Part shown: positions 59,656-64,000 of the stretch, piece after piece
How positions within the stretch are numbered: position 1 is the first letter of the stretch
Layout: every line of letters begins with the position of its first letter
Origin: Patiria miniata
Lineage: Eukaryota > Echinodermata > Asteroidea > Valvatida > Asterinidae
Length of the DNA: 64,000 nucleotides
NCBI RefSeq assembly: GCF_015706575.1
Contig: NW_024037070.1
Span: 4,397,874-4,461,873, forward strand
Direction: 5' to 3'
Notes under the pieces: model-generated
What the model was told of the DNA's origin: nothing
Databases searched by the model: none
Seen by the model: only the letters and a program-made list of their open reading frames with translations
Program-made: the position numbers and the translations under genes

Positions 59656-60335
59656 ATTCCCTGTTCTCTGTATCTTTTATTGTGATAAATCTTGTTTAAC
59701 TGTTCCAAGTCATTAGAGATCCTGTGTAAAACCGTACCATTAATCATTGTGTAAAAAAAACAAAAAAACAAAAACAGCAACATTACGGTGAATTTGGAAT
59801 GTTAACATCTGTAGAGCACACCATGAGATTTTTGTGTTATTACTGAGTAAATTTTAGTTGACCCATGTAATTGTTTTCTAGTATATTTTCGTTAAACTTT
59901 TGGAAAAAAAACAACAAGTTGAACAAGTGTTTTCAAAATATGCCGATATTGATAATATCAAAGATTTAATTGAAGAAGAAAAAACAAAACCATAAAACGT
60001 TTGATAATGGAATTTTAGGGAAAAACTAAAAAATTCCTAGACATATTTAAACGTTAAAAGGTAATTTAATTATGGAATTGATGAAAGATTTACGACGTTT
60101 TTATGACATTGCTAAAAGTTAAGAATTGGAAAATTGAGTTTCATTTATAAACAAAGAAACTTTAAAAGCAGTTTATGGACTTTTACTTGATAATCAAAGA
60201 TGTTTAATGATTATTGAAGAATTATATATTTGAAATTATAAAATTAATACAAGTTCTTTAGGTCCCACTTTTTGTAATAATTGCTAAATTTTTGTTGCAC
60301 AGACACGGGACGTGTCTTTTTGGAGCAGGAGGTGG
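59656..60335 (+). other. AT-rich segment between Gypsy integrase and 3' LTR
   Basis: No intact gene is present. Short stretches read like decayed protein in different frames (for example VFSKYADIDNIKDLIEEEK near 59920, and a longer run from ATG 60072 interrupted by TAA and TGA). The right end is a purine-rich tract (ggagcaggaggtgg, 60322-60335) directly before the LTR, as expected for the plus-strand primer of a retrotransposon. Confidence 0.5.
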
Positions 60336-60755
60336 TGTAACAAAGACTCTGTTCGCCACGTGCAACACAGCGGTTAAGCTCCAAACATATCTTGCATTCC
60401 TTTAATACCTTTTCTGGTCGGGTGCACCTTACGGGTATATAAGACCGGTGCGCGCAATTGGGCGTTGGTCATTCTTTTATTTGCTTTATCGCACTGTTAC
60501 GTTGAGGTTCCGTTTGCTGTGCGCTCTCCTCCAGCCACGCCACTGCACTGGTCTTATAGTTGTAAGTTTCAACCGATATTATATTTATCTGCTTTTATTA
60601 ATTTACTCTTGGTTTATCTTTGTAAATAGTTATTGCGTATATTATCAAACTAAAATCTGGGAGGCGCCCCCGAATTCTGTCTTGCTCACTGTGTGTTTTC
60701 TTTGGTTGTTTTAATTAGTAGCCCCGCCACGCCCCAGTCTGCTCGGCCCGTTACA
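60336..60755 (+). repeat. 3' LTR of the Gypsy element
   Basis: It starts TGTAAC and ends GTTACA, the short inverted ends usual for LTRs, and follows a polypurine tract. A TATA box (TATATAA, 60436-60442) lies inside. No second copy of the LTR was noticed in the window. The 3' boundary is moderately sure: an AATAAA-like signal occurs only near 60951, so the LTR could extend further. Confidence 0.7.
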
Positions 60756-61039
60756 ATTGTATTCTTTCTTTTCTTGTCATTTTTTATTCTTAGGTTTCAG
60801 TCAGAGTGCATTTAAGGTCCATTATATTGACACCCTGTGTTGGTTATAGTTTATTCTTATAGGTTTTAGGGTTTTTCTTTTAGTTTATGGTTATCAGTTT
60901 TTCATATTTAAGTTTGGTCTCAAGTTTGTTTCATTTTAAAATCCTTTTCTTAATAAAATAGTTCGCGACTTGTTCTTAGATCCTGGTATTGTACTAAAAT
61001 ATTTGTGTCGAGTTGAATCCCCAAGTCAAGTGTGTCAAT

Positions 61040-61462
61040 TTTCCAGGTTACATTCTATTACTGGCGTTGAAGTCCCCAAGAATGACAAGTTTCTCCGACT
61101 TTGGAACTCCTGTGATAAGTGAATCAAGCTCTTCATGGGAGCTGGAGGGTCATGAGGCGATCATTAAAGCCTTCGGGCAGCTTGGAGAGCTTATGCACGA
61201 GTTGGGATTTGATGGCGAATCCAACACCAGCCAAACGACGCTCATCCTTGCTGCTGCCACTCCAGAAGAAGGTGTATCCACATCCGATCTCAGTAAGTTG
61301 GCCCTTGTCAGCTAGACGTGTTTCGCTCTGTGCGGGTATGTCCACGTTATAGCGTGCCAGTTCCTTTGCAACTAGTGCAGTTCTCCTCTCTGGCCTGTCA
61401 GCTCTGGTGTTATCGAGCAGAGTCCTGACGTTCCATGCGCCAAGGGTAAGTGTAAATACCAT
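61040..61462 (-). pseudogene. non-LTR retrotransposon endonuclease (APE type), truncated
   Basis: On the minus strand, 61462-61133 reads LTLGAWNVRTLLDN, RPERRTALVAKELARYN and SETRLADKGQLTEIG, the N-terminal half of apurinic-type endonucleases of LINEs (often mis-annotated as craniofacial development protein 2). Asn of WNVRTL and Glu of SETRL are family catalytic positions. After an internal deletion or shift near 61133 another frame continues to the conserved LVILGDFNAS at about 61053-61083, then homology ends. Reverse transcriptase is absent, so this is a dead 5' fragment. Confidence 0.85.
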
Positions 61463-62480
61463 TTTTTCTGTTATATCTCTTGTTTCTACCGCTGTATTAA
61501 AGGGATCCCCGTCAACCGCTGTATGCTGGGAAGGGAAGATGAAGCAGGCTATTTTTAGGGCACCTTTTCTAGCCCCTTCCTCAGGCTTGGAGGTGAGCAG
61601 AGCGATACTACCGCGAGGGCTGCTCAGTCGCTCGAGGGGCTGCCGAACTCCACTGCTGCTTTGGTTCAGAGGAGAGCGACCATATGGCCTGAGCCACCTG
61701 TGTGCAGGTCCGCAGTTACACCTTCCAGTGTATCCTCACCTGCTGCTACGCCGCTCGCCCATCGCCACAGGATTTGAAGATGCGCGGAATACATCAAAGC
61801 CATGACTTGAGCTTGACTTTGATTATAGTGAGGAAGAGTTGCGCAACGTCAGCCTCACTCTCTCGTCCCTGGCCTACCGGTCCCAATAGCAAGACATAGC
61901 AAGACGGTTGGGGATAGGGAGGGATGCAGTGGATGGCCACGTGGTCTTAGTGTTAGACCGTGCCCAAATCGCACTCCACAGCGCTCTGCTAGGCCCCGGC
62001 CTTCAAGCCCGTTGAACCAATCTTGTGGTATCCGCGCCGTCCACCGGGCCTAGTCTTTGTACTATTTTACCCATAGCTGGGGGGTCATTTTGCCAAAAAC
62101 AAGATAGATTGCCAACCACGGCTAACGAGTTCTACTTACCCGGGTTTGCGATCAGAGTAGTCCTTCTCCTAGGCAGACTGCCGACCTAGGCTTACGAGCT
62201 CTACCTACGGATTTGTGATCAGAGTGGTCCTTCTCCTAGGTGGACTGGCAACCAACCCGGAGCAACGTGGTTATAGCGCCAGGAACTCGCTGACATCCTC
62301 TGTCGTTTTGTAGAAACAGGGTCGGCACGAGAAGCCAGACAGTAGGTTTTGATTAGGAGAGGCTAATGTTGAGACGCCGTGCTATAGGATGGAGTATTTC
62401 AGTGAAGATGGAGCTGCTAAATTCTCCATTCTCACTCCAGCACATCCTAACCCATTTTGACCCCAGAACAAAATGTACAA
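61463..62480 (-). repeat. probable 5' untranslated region of the same LINE
   Basis: This GC-rich stretch lies directly upstream (on the minus strand) of the endonuclease start and has no convincing coding frame. It includes a local duplication (ctacctacgg/ctacttaccc with gatcagagt and gtccttctcctagg) at about 62130-62240. Assignment to the LINE leader is by position only; its outer boundary is unclear. Confidence 0.4.
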
Positions 62481-62967
62481 AGCTACTGAAACATCATGAA
62501 GGGTACATGACCTGCATGATTGTCTATAGGGCATGACTGAGTGGCCTTAACAGATTAGGACATATGCCAGGCATCTTTTGCCGGGGCATATGCAGGGACT
62601 TCAATGTTAGGCCCGGCGTTACTAGGGCCTAGACTGTGCGGGGACTTCCAACTTATGCCCAGCGGTCGGGGGCGGAGACTTACCCATGGGTTCCAAGAAA
62701 ACAGTGTCCCCACCGCGTGGCATTTGACTAAAAACTTACCAGGGACTAGCTACCGGGGGGGGGGGTTACAAATTCAATATGCAAGTCCCCGGTTAAGTCA
62801 CCGCTAGCTAGTCCAGGGTCCCCAAGGGCGTGGGTTACAATTGACAAGCGCATTAGCCATGCAAACGTTGGGTACGGAGCCGGAGCCGGAGAAAGCCGAT
62901 GAAGGAACGTGAACGTTAGTACGAAAGCCCTGTAGTGCCATCAAGTATATATTTTGTCCAAGTTCGT
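62481..62967. other. no gene recognised
   Basis: Nothing coding is seen. The stretch has a few phrases repeated at short range (gggacttcaa, gggacttcca, tccccggttaagtc) and a poly-G run near 62757. Confidence 0.4.
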
Positions 62968-63480
62968 TTGTATGAGTTATATATTTCGCAAAGTTCGTTT
63001 TTATGAGTTATATATTTCGCAAAGTTCGTTTTTATGAGTTATATATTTCGCCAAGTTCGTTTTTATGAGATACATTTTGGCCAAGTTCGTTTTTATGAGT
63101 TATATATTTCGCCAAGTTCGTTTTTATGAGTTATATATTTCGCCAAGTTCGTTTTTATGAGATACATTTTGGCCAAGTTCGTTTTTATGAGTTATATATT
63201 TCGCCAAGTTCGTTTTTATGAGTTATATATTTCGCCAAGTTCGTTTTTATGAGTTATATATTTCCCTAAGTTCGTTTTTATGAGATACATTTTGACGAAG
63301 TTCGTTTTTATGAGATACATTTTGACGAAGTTCGTTTTTATGAGATACATTTTGACGAAGTTCGTTTTTATGAGATACATTTTCTCAAAGTTCGTTTTTA
63401 TGAGATATATTTTGACGAAGTTCGTTTTTATGAGATACAGTTTCTCGAAGTTCGTTTTTATGAGATATATTTTACGGAGT
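62968..63480. repeat. 30/31-bp satellite, about 17 units
   Basis: Units begin aagttcgtttttatgag and end either ttatatatttcgcc (31 bp, type A) or atacattttggcc/gacg (30 bp, type B). The middle of the array runs A-A-B, a small higher-order pattern. Confidence 0.93.
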
Positions 63481-63494
63481 TACGGAGTTTTATG

Positions 63495-64000
63495 AAGTTA
63501 CGGAGGCCCTAAAGTGACATCCAAAATTATTTTTTTATCTCTAAGCACGACATAGTATCTCGTGCGCACGAGATAATTATCACGTGCGCAGGACATATAT
63601 CTTGTGCGCACGACATATATCTCGTGCGCACGAGATAATAAGTATTAACGGAGCTTGCTGCACGTGCAGCGGACGAGTTTGTGTGTAACGAAAGCAGCGT
63701 GTCAGTTACGGAGCCCCTAAAGGGACATCCAAAAAAACTTTTTTACCTCGTGCGCACGACATAATATCTCGTGCGCACGACATAATTATCTCGTGAGCAC
63801 GACAAATTTCTCGTGCGCATGAGATAATTATGTCGTGTGCACGAGATATATGTCGTGCGCACGAGATAATTATGTCGTGCGCACGAGATATTATGTAGGG
63901 CGCACGAGATATTATGTCGTGCGCATGAGATATTATGTCGTGCGCACGAGGTATTATGTCGTGCGCACGAGATATTATGTCGTGCGCACGAGGTAAAAAA
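63495..64000. repeat. palindromic GTGCGCAC arrays, two blocks, cut by the window
   Basis: Each block opens with gttacggag.cccctaaag.g acatcc and then has repeated tcgtgcgcacga words linked by gataattat or cataatat. The word itself is self-complementary. Blocks start near 63495 and 63707. Confidence 0.85.

Larger units (their letters stand above)
56783..60755 (+). mobile_element. degenerate Gypsy (Ty3-like) LTR retrotransposon, 5'-truncated
   Basis: The order reverse transcriptase, RNase H start, integrase, polypurine tract and LTR is that of a Gypsy element. The 5' LTR, gag and protease are absent; the left end abuts an AT-rich palindrome. Several frameshifts and stops break pol, most of RNase H (about 57685-58057) is replaced by unrelated DNA, and a hAT-like element sits in the 3' end of the integrase. 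The 3' LTR is 60336-60755. The element cannot be autonomous. Confidence 0.88.

Noticed and set aside
62968..63480. Regular 30-bp repeats suggesting a CRISPR array
   Set aside because: The units are contiguous with no unique spacers, the host is a eukaryote, and no cas genes are present.

Overview
The window is animal genomic DNA: spliced genes with GT-AG introns, protein families typical of marine invertebrates, and very dense short transposable elements. Large families of nrf-6-like acyltransferases and SRCR receptors suggest a marine deuterostome such as an echinoderm or cephalochordate. That placement is an inference and the species cannot be read from the sequence.

Layout. From the left edge to 4807 (+) are the last four coding exons of a 'nose resistant to fluoxetine' (nrf-6) type membrane acyltransferase. 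From 33717 down to 11317 (-) is a complete paralogue in 15 exons (743 codons, all junctions in phase), so the two genes converge tail to tail. The second gene carries a duplicated terminal exon (14868-15014). From 39536 to 38560 (-) is a two-exon small heat-shock protein with an unusual His/Gly/Phe-rich N-terminus. From 54136 to 43261 (-) is an SRCR receptor: three SRCR domains, one membrane segment and a proline-rich tail with two PPxY motifs; its signal-peptide exon is not seen.

The right end is repeat territory: a nested foldback element (54240-55731), a 5'-truncated and broken Gypsy retrotransposon with its 3' LTR (56783-60755), a non-LTR retrotransposon endonuclease remnant (about 61040-61462, minus strand), a 30/31-bp satellite and palindromic GTGCGCAC arrays running off the edge.

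Introns and intergenic DNA hold many non-autonomous elements whose inverted ends and target-site duplications can be read directly. They include several hAT-like families (8-bp duplications), Harbinger-like elements (TTA/TAA), TTAA elements, TA-flanked elements, one Mutator-like foldback (9-bp duplication) and tRNA-derived SINEs. The host genes are not evidently one pathway. No prokaryotic genes, CRISPR array or intact autonomous transposon was found. Exon boundaries come from splice consensus, phase and paralogue comparison, without transcript data.
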